In this document: piece by piece, positions 1 to 8,414 of the stretch
How the letters are laid out: every line of letters starts with the position of its first letter
Numbering within the stretch: the first letter of the stretch is position 1
Origin: Maridesulfovibrio sp.
GTDB taxonomy: Bacteria > Desulfobacterota > Desulfovibrionia > Desulfovibrionales > Desulfovibrionaceae
NCBI RefSeq assembly: GCF_963677005.1
Contig: NZ_OY781616.1
Coordinates: forward strand, 2,613,001-2,677,000
Reading direction: 5' to 3'
Length of the DNA: 64,000 nt
The notes under the pieces: generated by a model
What the model was told of the DNA's origin: nothing
What the model saw: the letters and a program-made list of their open reading frames with translations, nothing else
The model's database searches: none
Made by a program: the position numbers and the translations under genes

Positions 1-761
1 ACAACCGTGGATTGACCCTTGAATGCCGTGAGTGTCGTGTCTGTGCCATCCATATTCAGCGCACCCAGAGTGCCCGTATAGTCCGCAACAACTATTTCAT
101 CTGTTTCCACGGGACCGGACTTCACTTCCAGCGTCCAGTCGCCGCCAAGGGACTCGGCACCGGTGGGGTCGTCCGAGGCCGAGATATCCGTGCCGGTCAG
201 TGCTGCTATGCGGTCCAGAAAAATGTCGGCCTCGGTCGAGTCCGCCACGTTGCAGCCATAAAGCAGGATATCGGCATCAGCGCTGAAAACGTCCTGCCAC
301 GAAGTCAGTTCGTCCGCGTAATTGTCTAGATTGCCGGAGGAGATGACCTCACCGCCCAGCGTAATCTGATTGGATTCACCGTGAGAAATAATGTGCAGAG
401 CATCTATATCGGTCATGCCGGCAAGCATGTCGCCGACATCGGAAAGGCCCTGTCCGGACTCAAGAACGATGACAGTCATATCGTCGGACACGGAATCAAG
501 AATAGCCTGTTTGTTTTCAACTGCGGAGTCAATAACAACCACTTCCGACCGCGCAGCATCCTGCCCGGCAGTCGCGCCGGCGTCCTGCACGTCGCTTGCG
601 GCTTCAGCCGGATTAGCATCGTGTGCACCGGTATCTACCGGCTCGCTTGGAGCCTGAGCCTCGTTTGCTGCCTGCATATCGACTATTTGATCGACCACGG
701 TATCCACCGCCGCGCCGTCCAGAACAATTCTTTCTTCCAGCAACATGATGTCTAGAGTCAT
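1..761 (-). CDS. DUF4347 / LEPR-motif surface protein, N-terminal part (runs off the window)
   Basis: The reverse strand is open from an ATG at 761 to the window edge, giving about 253 residues without a stop. GGGAGG lies just upstream (764-771). The N-terminus LLEERIVLDGAA resembles the LEPR-XLL motif at the start of many giant surface or adhesin proteins. An acidic, Ala-rich linker follows to about residue 75. A DUF4347-like domain then shows the typical IDALHIISHGE and LLYGCNVA stretches and ends with GGDWTLEV. Proteins of this build are usually very long, secreted, calcium-binding repeat proteins; the repeats would lie left of the window. The family call comes from motifs; the adhesin role is inference. 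Confidence 0.8.
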   Translation of the reverse strand, partial: MTLDIMLLEERIVLDGAAVDTVVDQIVDMQAANEAQAPSEPVDTGAHDANPAEAASDVQDAGATAGQDAARSEVVVIDSAVENKQAILDSVSDDMTVIVLESGQGLSDVGDMLAGMTDIDALHIISHGESNQITLGGEVISSGNLDNYADELTSWQDVFSADADILLYGCNVADSTEADIFLDRIAALTGTDISASDDPTGAESLGGDWTLEVKSGPVETDEIVVADYTGTLGALNMDGTDTTLTAFKGQSTV

Positions 762-1015
762 GGGTCCTCCCGCTTGTCGGGGTTCACTTATGCTGAAACG
801 GTCCGGTCATCGGCATCATTTCAACACGTTGGAGGAAAAAGAAAGTCAACACTAAGAAATGCCGACTTTTTATTTCATCATAACCTGCTGAGGCGGGAAG
901 AGCCACTTACATTTAATTACAACCACGTACAGAAAACGAGGAATCTAAAGAAAGTCTGCAGGGTCGATATAGGATGGAGCGTATAGGCTTTTGAGCCTTG
1001 TTAATGGCGGTTTTC

Positions 1016-1187
1016 ATGAAGAAAACCATCAAGCAGACCACGACCGTAAGAGAAGTCCTGTCGCGCACCGGGTACAAGAGCGCGACGCTTTATTACCGAA
1101 TATTACGAATATTACATCAAAGACAGTCGCGTGCGGCGGATAGGACCAGACAGTTACAAAAAAACAAACCATCTTTATCGAACTTGA
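1016..1187 (+). pseudogene. Possible frameshifted small helix-turn-helix gene
   Basis: From the ATG at 1016 the frame reads MKKTIKQTTTVREVLSRTG then YKSATLYYR, which looks like the recognition helix of a MerR/AlpA-type small DNA-binding protein. Around 1095-1115 the sequence contains a direct repeat (CGAATATTAC) and plausible coding jumps to another frame reading EYYIKDSRVRRIGPDSYKK and ending at TGA 1185-1187. The original frame instead continues into Arg/Gln-rich, unconvincing sequence to 1219. A repeat-slippage frameshift would explain this. No good ribosome site is visible. Low confidence; it may be chance. Confidence 0.3.
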
Positions 1188-1255
1188 ATATCAATTTAAT
1201 ACCAAATATGTTATTGTGATTATATTCATGGTGAAAATTTTCGTTAACCACCTAA

Positions 1256-1263
1256 AAGGAGGC
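1256..1263 (+). promoter_or_regulatory. Strong ribosome binding site
   Basis: An AAGGAGG stretch lies 7-8 bases before the ATG at 1271 and fixes this start over the second in-frame ATG two codons later. Confidence 0.7.
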
Positions 1264-1270
1264 AAGTTTC

Positions 1271-1939
1271 ATGGCAATGAAGACAGCAAAATACGAACAT
1301 GTACGCGGTCAAATGAAACCAGGGGACGTAATTGCTTTTGGAGGAAAAGGGCACTTCTCGGAAATTATTAAAATGGCCACGCTGTCCAGCGTTTCGCATG
1401 TCGCCACGATATTGCAGACCAAGATACTTGAGGATAAAGGCAAACGGTATTTTAACCAGGTAATTGAGTCTACCTCGCTAAACGATTTCAACGGGGTCTC
1501 CATTTCGCGCCTGAGCGACAGATTAACGGATTATGAAGGAGACGTCTGGTGGCTACCACTAAGAAAAGATTTGTGCATGGATGTGGAAGCACAAGAGAAA
1601 TTTTATGATTTCCTTTTCGACAAGGCCAAAAGGCGCGTCCGATACGACACCCCGCAGGCTATAAAATCAGCTCTTGATGCGCTTGATCAGCTTCCATTCG
1701 AAACACACGGTCCAACTTATAACAAAGAGGATTTCAGTAAATTTTTCTGCTCTGAACTTGTTGCGGCAGGGCTGGAGATCGCCGGAGTAGTCGGCAGCGT
1801 TAATGCTTCAGAAGTAACCCCGATAGACTTATGCCGGTGGGGAATTTTCGAGGAGGACTACTATCAGCTGAAGGTTGATAAAGACCTGAAGGAAATTACG
1901 AGATTCAACACTCTTGACCCTGCACTCTGGAATAAATGA
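1271..1939 (+). CDS. Permuted papain-like amidase/peptidase (YiiX/YaeF-like, NlpC/P60 superfamily)
   Basis: 222 residues without a signal peptide. Near the N-terminus KPGDVIAFGGKGHFSEIIK and then SSVSHVATIL supply the Gly-Asp and His motifs. Near residue 160 FFCSELVAAGLE supplies the Cys. This His-before-Cys order is the signature of the circularly permuted NlpC/P60 fold (YiiX/YaeF type), which cleaves amide or ester bonds in lipids or peptides; the substrate here is unknown. The gene stands alone after a 500-bp spacer and is followed by structured sequence and a terminator. Family fairly sure, function not. Confidence 0.7.
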   Translation: MAMKTAKYEHVRGQMKPGDVIAFGGKGHFSEIIKMATLSSVSHVATILQTKILEDKGKRYFNQVIESTSLNDFNGVSISRLSDRLTDYEGDVWWLPLRKDLCMDVEAQEKFYDFLFDKAKRRVRYDTPQAIKSALDALDQLPFETHGPTYNKEDFSKFFCSELVAAGLEIAGVVGSVNASEVTPIDLCRWGIFEEDYYQLKVDKDLKEITRFNTLDPALWNK

Positions 1940-1990
1940 CCACTCAAGCTGTAAAAGCTGAGCTTGGTAAAAAATCCAAATCGGTGAGTA

Positions 1991-2086
1991 TACTCCGGCT
2001 GCAAGGCGCAAAAAAAAGCATGGAAAGGAACGTGTATAGACATACGTGAGTTCCATGCTTTTTCGCAGCAACGCAGCGGCTGGAGT
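1991..2086. repeat. Long imperfect hairpin element (possible small RNA or miniature mobile element)
   Basis: A 13-nt perfect arm pair, AAAAAGCATGGAA at 2013-2025 and its complement at 2051-2063, sits inside an outer pairing of TACTCCGGCTGC (1991-2002) with GCAGCGGCTGGAGT (2073-2086). The whole 96-nt stretch can fold into one long stem. It ends just before the terminator at 2103-2135. It codes for nothing convincing. It could be the 3' UTR of the amidase, a separate RNA, or a small inverted-repeat element. Confidence 0.4.
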
Positions 2087-2102
2087 TTAATCAGCAATCT
2101 GA

Positions 2103-2135
2103 GGGCCTCATTATTCCAATGAGGTCCTTTTTTTT
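2103..2135 (+). terminator. Rho-independent terminator
   Basis: A stem of GGGCCTCATT and AATGAGGTCC (one G-U pair) with a 5-nt loop is followed by eight T. It closes the transcript from the amidase gene or from the hairpin element before it. Confidence 0.75.
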
Positions 2136-2226
2136 GATCATTACACAGCCTTAATCCGGTCTTGCGGATGTATTTAATGATTTTAACACCATTTAGACGA
2201 CGTAAAGAAAAGGTAAAAAAGTACAC

Positions 2227-2250
2227 TGTACGTCTTTTGGCGGACAGACA
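2227..2250 (+). repeat. 24-nt palindromic intergenic element, copy 1
   Basis: Shares the exact 15-nt core TTTGGCGGACAGACA with copies at 2826-2849 and 10335-10358. All three align over 24 nt without gaps, and the left half carries a degenerate inverted arm (TGTACGTC here). This copy points toward the rlpA-like gene 111 nt downstream. An operator is the simplest reading. Confidence 0.55.
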
Positions 2251-2361
2251 GGAAATCAACTGTAATCTATGTTTTTGCAGCACATGCAAAAACACCTTGC
2301 AAAAGACGCTGAGGCCGACTCTCCGCACCTTCTGCAAGCAAAATTACATTAAGGATTTCCT

Positions 2362-2742
2362 ATGAAAATACTACCTGCAATTCTTCTCATGTTGACAATG
2401 GTCTGCTTCGGCTGTGCTTCCGCTTCGGTACAGGCCGGTAAGACTTCAAGTTACAGCCAGTCAGGCAAGGCCTCCTACTATGCGGATAAATTTCAAGGGC
2501 GATCAACGGCCAGCGGCGAACCGTACGACAAAAACGCAATGACCGGCGCACACCGTAAATTACCCTTCGGCACACGGGTACGGGTTACAAACACAGCAAA
2601 CGGAAAAAGCGTCATCGTACGGATAAATGATCGCGGCCCGTTCACAAAGGGACGCGTTATCGACCTGTCCCGCGCGGCTTTCAGTTCTATCGGCAATACG
2701 GCGGCAGGAGTTATCCCCGTCACTGTCGATGTCATCGACTAG
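2362..2742 (+). CDS. rlpA: RlpA-like lipoprotein (double-psi beta-barrel)
   Basis: 126 residues. The signal peptide MKILPAILLMLTMVCFG ends at a likely lipobox Cys (CFG-CAS). The mature part is one RlpA domain: GKASYYADKFQGRSTASGE, YDKNAMTGAHRKLPFGT, RVRVTN, VIVRINDRGPF and GRVIDLSRAAF, the conserved blocks including the Asp-Arg-Gly-Pro motif of the glucanase-like barrel. RlpA proteins act on peptidoglycan glycan strands at the septum or envelope. There is no C-terminal SPOR domain, so septal targeting by denuded glycan is not expected. AAGGAT precedes the ATG. Copy 1 of the 24-nt palindrome lies upstream and copy 2 downstream. Confidence 0.85.
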   Translation: MKILPAILLMLTMVCFGCASASVQAGKTSSYSQSGKASYYADKFQGRSTASGEPYDKNAMTGAHRKLPFGTRVRVTNTANGKSVIVRINDRGPFTKGRVIDLSRAAFSSIGNTAAGVIPVTVDVID

Positions 2743-2825
2743 TTCCCTGGGAACATGTCCCTATACAGCAGCACCAGAATCCGCTGACCGCGTCAGCAAT
2801 ACATAGCCGCGGATCAGCCGGTGCA

Positions 2826-2849
2826 TGTCCGCACTTTGGCGGACAGACA
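2826..2849 (+). repeat. 24-nt palindromic intergenic element, copy 2
   Basis: TGTCCGCA and TTGGCGGACA form an inverted repeat. The following T-rich tract (2851-2865) means this copy could also act as terminator for the rlpA-like gene. It lies 51 nt before the DUF805 gene. Confidence 0.55.
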
Positions 2850-2900
2850 CTTTTTTTTATTTTTTATAATCAGAAACACAAATCCAAGGAGATTTATAAA

Positions 2901-3263
2901 ATGGACTTCTTCAAAGCAATTAAGACGTGTGTGAAGAAATATGCGACATTCAAAGGCCGCGCCGGCCGACCGGAGTTCTGGTACTGGGCGCTCTTCACAT
3001 GGATTCTTTCCATGATTGCCTACACCATTGATACGGCTATTTCCGGAAGCACCGACCCCATGACCCGCTCGCTGCTCGTCTCCAATATAGTCGTTTTTAT
3101 TACCGTTGTGCCCACCATGGCAGTCAGCGTGAGGCGATTGCATGATGTGGGCCGCTCAGGCTGGTGGTTTCTGCTGACCTTTACTGTAATCGGCGCATTG
3201 CTGCTGCTCTATTGGTATGTCTGCCCAAGCAAAAACAACAGGCTCATTGACTCCGCCAGATGA
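2901..3263 (+). CDS. DUF805 small inner-membrane protein
   Basis: 120 residues with the DUF805 pattern: an N-terminal YATFKGRAGRPEFWYWALF block, then three or four hydrophobic segments, with the conserved VSVRRLHDVGRSGWW block between them. The family is widespread, small and integral to the membrane, with no established biochemical role. AAGGAG stands ahead of the ATG. The stop overlaps the possible upstream start of the next reading frame, so the two may be co-transcribed. Family call sure, function unknown. Confidence 0.85.
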   Translation: MDFFKAIKTCVKKYATFKGRAGRPEFWYWALFTWILSMIAYTIDTAISGSTDPMTRSLLVSNIVVFITVVPTMAVSVRRLHDVGRSGWWFLLTFTVIGALLLLYWYVCPSKNNRLIDSAR

Positions 3264-3298
3264 CACCCCAGAGCCCTGCAGTGAACGAGGATAATATC

Positions 3299-3643
3299 GT
3301 GAAGAAGAAAGCTTTGAATATTCTTATGGCGGCATTCGTCTTTTCTCTGTTTACGGCTGTAACGGCCCAGGCAAAGGACATCGTGATCTTCAATGAAACA
3401 AACTTTGAAATACGCGGTGTTTATATGTCTTCGGCTGATGATCAGTCCTGGGGGGAGAATCTGCTTGGCAGTGAAACACTCAGCCCCGGAGAGGGATTGA
3501 AGATATCCATATCCGGTACTCCGAATAACCTGGACTTGGCCCTTGTTGATGACGAAAAGCAGGAACTGGAGTTCTCAAAGCTTGATTTCAGCGATTTCGA
3601 ATCACTGACCCTTTTTACCGATGGAACCGGGCGGTTTGATTAG
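3299..3643 (+). CDS. Small secreted protein of unknown function
   Basis: 114 residues from a GTG at 3299, chosen because it gives a clean signal peptide (KKKALNILMAAFVFSLF, cleaved after AQA) with GAGG upstream; the frame is open back to 3260. The mature part of about 88 residues contains FNETNFEIRGVYMSS and a DQSWGENLLG motif followed by an acidic, beta-rich stretch. A W-G-x-N-L-L-G pattern occurs in small periplasmic proteins of many proteobacteria that lack a known function. Probably periplasmic. It follows DUF805 closely. Confidence 0.6.
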   Translation: MKKKALNILMAAFVFSLFTAVTAQAKDIVIFNETNFEIRGVYMSSADDQSWGENLLGSETLSPGEGLKISISGTPNNLDLALVDDEKQELEFSKLDFSDFESLTLFTDGTGRFD

Positions 3644-3762
3644 GCACAGCATCTTGTCCGCTCAGGGCAGGCATTTCGGCCGATTCTATCCATAAGCCCC
3701 ATGCAGAAGTATTCTGCAACCCTCTGGCAGCCATATCAACTACTGATTGAAAGATTCTAGCC

Positions 3763-5796
3763 ATGAAAAAAAACATCAAAATCCTGCTGGCAGTCTGTAT
3801 CGCGTTTGCCGTCGTCTGTGTCGCCATTGTCTTAGTCGTCACGGTCATAGTCGATCCCAATGAATACAAAACGGAAATAGTTCAGCTGGTCCGGGAAAAA
3901 ACCGGTCGGAATCTGGAATTTGAAGGCGATATCAAACTGAGTTTCTACCCGCATATCGGCTTTGACGTCGGGGCTGTGGCTCTGGGTAATGCTCCGGGAT
4001 TTCCCGATCTCGATATGGTCCGCATTAAAAGAGCAAACGTTGCCCTTGAACTGGTGCCGCTTTTGTCCGGGAAAATTGTTGTCGGCAAAGTTCTGTTGGA
4101 CGGGCTCTATCTGCACCTGATCAGGAACGCCCACGGCCTCGCCAATTGGGAAAATCTGGCCGGAAACAATGAGGAAGCAGCAGCCCCGCCCTCCTCCGAT
4201 GCAGATGGTACCGCGATGAGCCTTGAAGAGCTTACTGTTCAGGGCGTTGAAATAACCAATGCCAAGATGGTTTACTCGGACCTGCAGAATCAATCCGAAA
4301 CATCACTCGACAATCTTAATCTGAAACTCGGTGCAATCCACGGCACTGCAGACATTCCCTTTGAACTCGGCTTCGACCTTGTGCTGGATCAGCCCAAATT
4401 TGATATCCGACCGAAACTATCCGGAAACATCCGGTTAGACACTGCAGCAGGCACTGCGGCTCTGAATAACTTTTCCCTGTCAGTTCTTGATCTTCAGTTT
4501 GCAGGAGAGGTTCATGCCAATTATCTGGGGGATTCTCCGTCATTTTCAGGAAACATGGAGCTTGCGGAAACATCACTGCGGGACCTGCTTAAAAAAATCG
4601 GGGCAGACCTCCCCGACATGCCGGATTCCAGTGCGTTGAAACGATTTTCAGCTGCAATACAATTCGCCGGAACAGGCGATTCCGCCGAATTGAAGACCCT
4701 GACCGTCAAGCTTGATGACAGCACACTTACAGCCGAAGGAAAAGTTACCGATTTCGCTGCCCCGCAGATATTCATCAACGCCAAAATAGATGCCCTGGAC
4801 GCCGACCGTTACATGCCCTCGCAAACAAAATCGGACTCGGAGGACAAAACCGATGATTCTGATTCCGCCAAGCGTGCTGAGGAACCGAATCTGGACGCTC
4901 TTCGTAATCTGATTCTGGATGCCCTACTGAAAATCGGCAGCTTAAAGGCTATGAACGTAAAGGCCACAGACATTCGGATCAACGTTGATGCTCATGACGG
5001 ACTGCTTGCTGTGTCCCCCCTTTTCAATCTCTATGACGGACAGTTTGAGGCACACACCAGGCTTGACGCAACCGGCAACATTCCAAGCTGGAAAGGAAAC
5101 GGCAGACTGCAGGGTCTTGATACCCGCTCTCTGCTGCACGATCTGCTCGGCAAGGAAATGATAAGCGGTACGACCTCGGTTGAATACAACCTTTCAGGAT
5201 CGGGGTTAACTGCTGATAAAATCAAGAAAACAGTAAGCGGAACTGCGTCGTTTGCAATAACAGACGGGTCTGTTCTTGGTCTGGATGTTGCCAAAATGAT
5301 CCGCGACAGCTGGAACAGCATTATGAAGGCAGATGTAGAAGGCAACGAAACAGGCGATTTCAATTTTTCCCGCCTGACAGCCTCGGCCAAACTCAAAAAC
5401 GGGCATGTTGTTAATGAGGACCTGCTGTTCGACTCTCCGCTGGTGGAAGCTGACGGTTCCGGCTGGGCCGACCTTCCTGCCAACAAAGTGGATTACAAGG
5501 CAATGATCACCGTTGTCGGATCTCTGGACGGTCTGGAAGGAGAAATTCTGGATACCGTCAAGGATCTTCCTCTGCCCCTGCAAGTGAAAGGAGCTCTTGA
5601 TGCTCCGTCCATAGGCATGGACATGGAGGCAATGACCGGCCTGCTCGTTACAGCAGGCATAAGTGTCGGCCTGGATACTCTGGCGGATTCGCTGCTGAAA
5701 AAAATGGACGATGATGACTCCGCAGATGAAGCGGAAGACGAAGCCGAGGATTCATCTAAAGACGATATAGAAGACCTGTTCGGAGATCTGTTCTGA
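3763..5796 (+). CDS. AsmA family protein
   Basis: 677 residues. One N-terminal membrane anchor (about 5-28) is followed by the AsmA N-terminal block (NEYKTEIVQLVREKTGRNLEFEGDIKLSFYP split over 35-65, then GFDVGAVALGN). A long beta-rich region and the AsmA C-terminal domain (about 430-610, with LSGSGLTADKIKKTVSGTAS and DSPLVEADGSGWADLP) come next. The last 35 residues are almost all Asp/Glu/Ser. AsmA-like proteins bridge the periplasm and are linked to lipid transport and outer-membrane homeostasis. It heads a same-strand run of four envelope genes to 9620. Confidence 0.85.
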   Translation: MKKNIKILLAVCIAFAVVCVAIVLVVTVIVDPNEYKTEIVQLVREKTGRNLEFEGDIKLSFYPHIGFDVGAVALGNAPGFPDLDMVRIKRANVALELVPLLSGKIVVGKVLLDGLYLHLIRNAHGLANWENLAGNNEEAAAPPSSDADGTAMSLEELTVQGVEITNAKMVYSDLQNQSETSLDNLNLKLGAIHGTADIPFELGFDLVLDQPKFDIRPKLSGNIRLDTAAGTAALNNFSLSVLDLQFAGEVHANYLGDSPSFSGNMELAETSLRDLLKKIGADLPDMPDSSALKRFSAAIQFAGTGDSAELKTLTVKLDDSTLTAEGKVTDFAAPQIFINAKIDALDADRYMPSQTKSDSEDKTDDSDSAKRAEEPNLDALRNLILDALLKIGSLKAMNVKATDIRINVDAHDGLLAVSPLFNLYDGQFEAHTRLDATGNIPSWKGNGRLQGLDTRSLLHDLLGKEMISGTTSVEYNLSGSGLTADKIKKTVSGTASFAITDGSVLGLDVAKMIRDSWNSIMKADVEGNETGDFNFSRLTASAKLKNGHVVNEDLLFDSPLVEADGSGWADLPANKVDYKAMITVVGSLDGLEGEILDTVKDLPLPLQVKGALDAPSIGMDMEAMTGLLVTAGISVGLDTLADSLLKKMDDDDSADEAEDEAEDSSKDDIEDLFGDLF

Positions 5797-5870
5797 TTCT
5801 GCATAACGATGCATCCGGAAAGAGGACAACCCGAAAACACAATTCAACCTGCTGCAAAAGCTGACAAGCC

Positions 5871-7013
5871 ATGAACTTATTAAAATCAGTACTTATTAAA
5901 ACATTATTGTGGGCCGCTACTTTCGGGAGTTTTGCACTCTCCTGTTACTATTTCTATGTCGGATTCATCGTTGATACGGACTCGGAAATGACTCTGTACG
6001 TTACGTATGCAACGCTCTTGCTCATTGCCTCCATCACCTGTCTGCAATTCGCCTGCACAAGTCTATACAACTCTATGAACGATGGCGTTAAAATGGTTAA
6101 CAACCCGAAAGAAGTAGGTCTGGACGCCATTTTCGAGGCCTTCAGGGAACTGGAAACCTCTCTCGGAAAACCATGGATCGGCAAGATAAAAAGCATCCGA
6201 AACAAGGTGATTATCTTCGGCCCCAACGCGGACGGCGAATACATCTACATCGACACATTCGGGAAAGGCAGCATCAACGTGGCCTTTAGCGACAGGCCTT
6301 CATTCATAAGATTTGGCGAAGCGGACAAATGGAGGCTTGAAGCGCAGGCTCAGCCTGAAAGCCTGGAAGATATCATCAGGTATACATTTGTCACCGCCTG
6401 CATCCTCCCGGAACTGGCTCAGAGAGTCCAGGAATTCGTGGATACCGGCATAGCCGATCTGACCACGCTCGGCATCGACCGGAACGAGGAGCTGTATATT
6501 TTTGATGAGGATTTCAGCTGGACAGGGCAGGAGTTTACCCTGTTTGACGTTGAAGAGAATGAAAAACTTGAAGTCAAGGCTCTGGTACCCTGCAAAACAT
6601 TTTCCATAACAGAGCCCGGCGGAGAAAAGGAACTGTTCAGCCTGACCAGGCGGATTTTTCATTTCATGCCCACGTATGACCTCTTTAAAGAAGGGCAGAA
6701 AATAGGTCGATTCAAAAAACGGTTTATTTTTCACCATGTTCATTTTGTCGGGGATACGACCATTGGTAAGCTGGAACTGCGCAGCATGAACGCAACCCTC
6801 GGCTCCAACTATCAGGTGAAGCTGGATGGAAAGCAGGTTGGAACGGTTGCGAGACAATTGAATATCAATTTGGGCAATGTTGTTTTCGATAACTTTGTCA
6901 TCTCGGCCGGCAGAGCCGAATACCTTCCGCTCATGGCGGGAATGGCCGTGGTCGTTGCAAGGCAGGCCCAAAGGGACAAAGTTGAAACCGTTGTCTCAAT
7001 GGCGGATGACTAG
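5871..7013 (+). CDS. Membrane protein with C-terminal LURP/Tubby-like domain
   Basis: 380 residues. Two membrane segments (about 8-30 and 38-60) are followed by a soluble region of about 150 residues. A C-terminal domain (about 205-345) resembles the YxjI/LURP-one (Tubby-like) fold: alternating beta strands with YIFDEDFSWTGQEFTLFDVEE, GRFKKRFIFHHVHFVGDTTIG and NYQVKLDGKQVGTVARQLN. Such domains are thought to bind membranes or lipids. The assignment rests on the look of the repeated strands and is moderate at best. It sits between AsmA and the transglutaminase-like gene, suggesting an envelope role. Confidence 0.55.
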   Translation: MNLLKSVLIKTLLWAATFGSFALSCYYFYVGFIVDTDSEMTLYVTYATLLLIASITCLQFACTSLYNSMNDGVKMVNNPKEVGLDAIFEAFRELETSLGKPWIGKIKSIRNKVIIFGPNADGEYIYIDTFGKGSINVAFSDRPSFIRFGEADKWRLEAQAQPESLEDIIRYTFVTACILPELAQRVQEFVDTGIADLTTLGIDRNEELYIFDEDFSWTGQEFTLFDVEENEKLEVKALVPCKTFSITEPGGEKELFSLTRRIFHFMPTYDLFKEGQKIGRFKKRFIFHHVHFVGDTTIGKLELRSMNATLGSNYQVKLDGKQVGTVARQLNINLGNVVFDNFVISAGRAEYLPLMAGMAVVVARQAQRDKVETVVSMADD

Positions 7014-7046
7014 ACAGTAAAAGAGCTAAAGTTGACGGAGAGTAAT

Positions 7047-8384
7047 ATGAGAATCAGCATCAACCTTCAACAGTCGGGCAAATCTGCAAACCATAATCGT
7101 CTACCCGGCCTTTCGGTTCATGTTTTGGCGATCTTACTGCTGTTATCAGCGTTTTGTGTAAGCAATGCCATGGCCGGCTGGGACGTCAGCAACCAAAGGG
7201 AGACAGATGGACATAAAACCGTAGCTGGCAGAGTGTTTACGGGAACCGATCTTGCCAACTCTGCCGAAAACACGGAAGAGCCTTCCCCGCAGGCTGAAAC
7301 AAGCACGCCCCCTCCCGTCAACACGTCTGAGAATGAATCAGCCCCCGCTAACGATGATTCGGACTTTGCCCCCGGAGAGTGGGCTCTTGCTTTCGGACTG
7401 GATGATCAGCTTTTTCCCTCCGCCATAATTGCTCTTTCCACCCTGGACCCGGAAAATATCGGGGTTCAGAGGCAGGAAAACACGTTCGGATCTCCTCTGG
7501 CAATGGCCTCTGTATTTATCCGCGCACAGAATCCCGGTGACCGGGTTACTGTAGAGATCACAAGCACCGACCTCATCCGCCCTTCAAAAATGACTGTCAC
7601 CCTGCCCGATGCGGAAAAAGTATACGAGATAAGCCCGCACCTCAGGTACGAGTACGAAAAGCTGCTCTCTATCCGCCAGCCCTACCCTGAGGATGTCACC
7701 GCAAAAGTCTTCGTCAACGGCGAAGAGGTTGGCGAGCATACGCAGACCGTTATTGTCCGTTCCGTGAACGATTGTTTCTTCGGATTATACACAGACGGAC
7801 AGCAGAATTTTCAGGACTGGTCCGAGATGTTCGCAGCCTACGTCAACGAAGGGGACCCGATAATCGACGAGATACTCAGTGAAGCCCTGCATAAAGGATA
7901 TGTGGACGCTTTTATCGGTTACCAGGGGGACGAGATGGATGTAACCCTCCAGATTGAAGCGATCTGGAAGGTCCTGAAGGATAGCGGATTCAGATACAGT
8001 TCCATAACGACCACATCGGTGGAATCCGATGTGGTCGCCGCGCAGCATGTACGCCTTGTGGGAGATTCCACCCGCGGCGCGCAGGCCAACTGTGCTGACG
8101 GATCTGTGCTGCTTGCTTCTATTTTCAGAAAGATCGGTCTGGATGCCTACCTGATTCTACTGCCGGACCACATGATGGTCGGGGTCTCCAACAGTGCGGA
8201 ACAGGACGCTCCGGTCATTCCCATAGAGACGACCATGCTGGCAAGTGCCGACCTTGGGCAGGCTCAGGAAAGCGCCATCGAGACTATCAACGAGTATAAA
8301 AACGATCCCTCGGCTGTCACCTACATCAGTATCAACGGAGCCCGCAGAGCGGGGATACTGCCGCTTCGAAATCTTTACAAATAA
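7047..8384 (+). CDS. Secreted protein with transglutaminase-like Cys-His domain
   Basis: 445 residues from ATG 7047, preferred over the TTG at 7032 because GGAGAG then lies 6 bases upstream. A signal segment (VHVLAILLLLSAFCVSNAMA) is followed by a Pro/Glu/Asn-rich linker and a beta-rich domain. A C-terminal region with WSEMFAAYVNEGDPIIDEIL, GAQANCADGSVLLASIFRKIG and LLPDHMMVGV follows. The Cys and His in the latter two blocks match transglutaminase-like cysteine proteinase cores. Substrate unknown. It is probably co-transcribed with the genes before and after (gaps of about 30 nt). Confidence 0.6.
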   Translation: MRISINLQQSGKSANHNRLPGLSVHVLAILLLLSAFCVSNAMAGWDVSNQRETDGHKTVAGRVFTGTDLANSAENTEEPSPQAETSTPPPVNTSENESAPANDDSDFAPGEWALAFGLDDQLFPSAIIALSTLDPENIGVQRQENTFGSPLAMASVFIRAQNPGDRVTVEITSTDLIRPSKMTVTLPDAEKVYEISPHLRYEYEKLLSIRQPYPEDVTAKVFVNGEEVGEHTQTVIVRSVNDCFFGLYTDGQQNFQDWSEMFAAYVNEGDPIIDEILSEALHKGYVDAFIGYQGDEMDVTLQIEAIWKVLKDSGFRYSSITTTSVESDVVAAQHVRLVGDSTRGAQANCADGSVLLASIFRKIGLDAYLILLPDHMMVGVSNSAEQDAPVIPIETTMLASADLGQAQESAIETINEYKNDPSAVTYISINGARRAGILPLRNLYK

Positions 8385-8414
8385 TCGGATCAACAATTAT
8401 CAGGAGTCGCTGTT

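Noticed and set aside
12..755. Forward-strand frames at the left edge
   Set aside because: The reverse strand here encodes a clear DUF4347 protein with a ribosome site; the forward frames are its complement.
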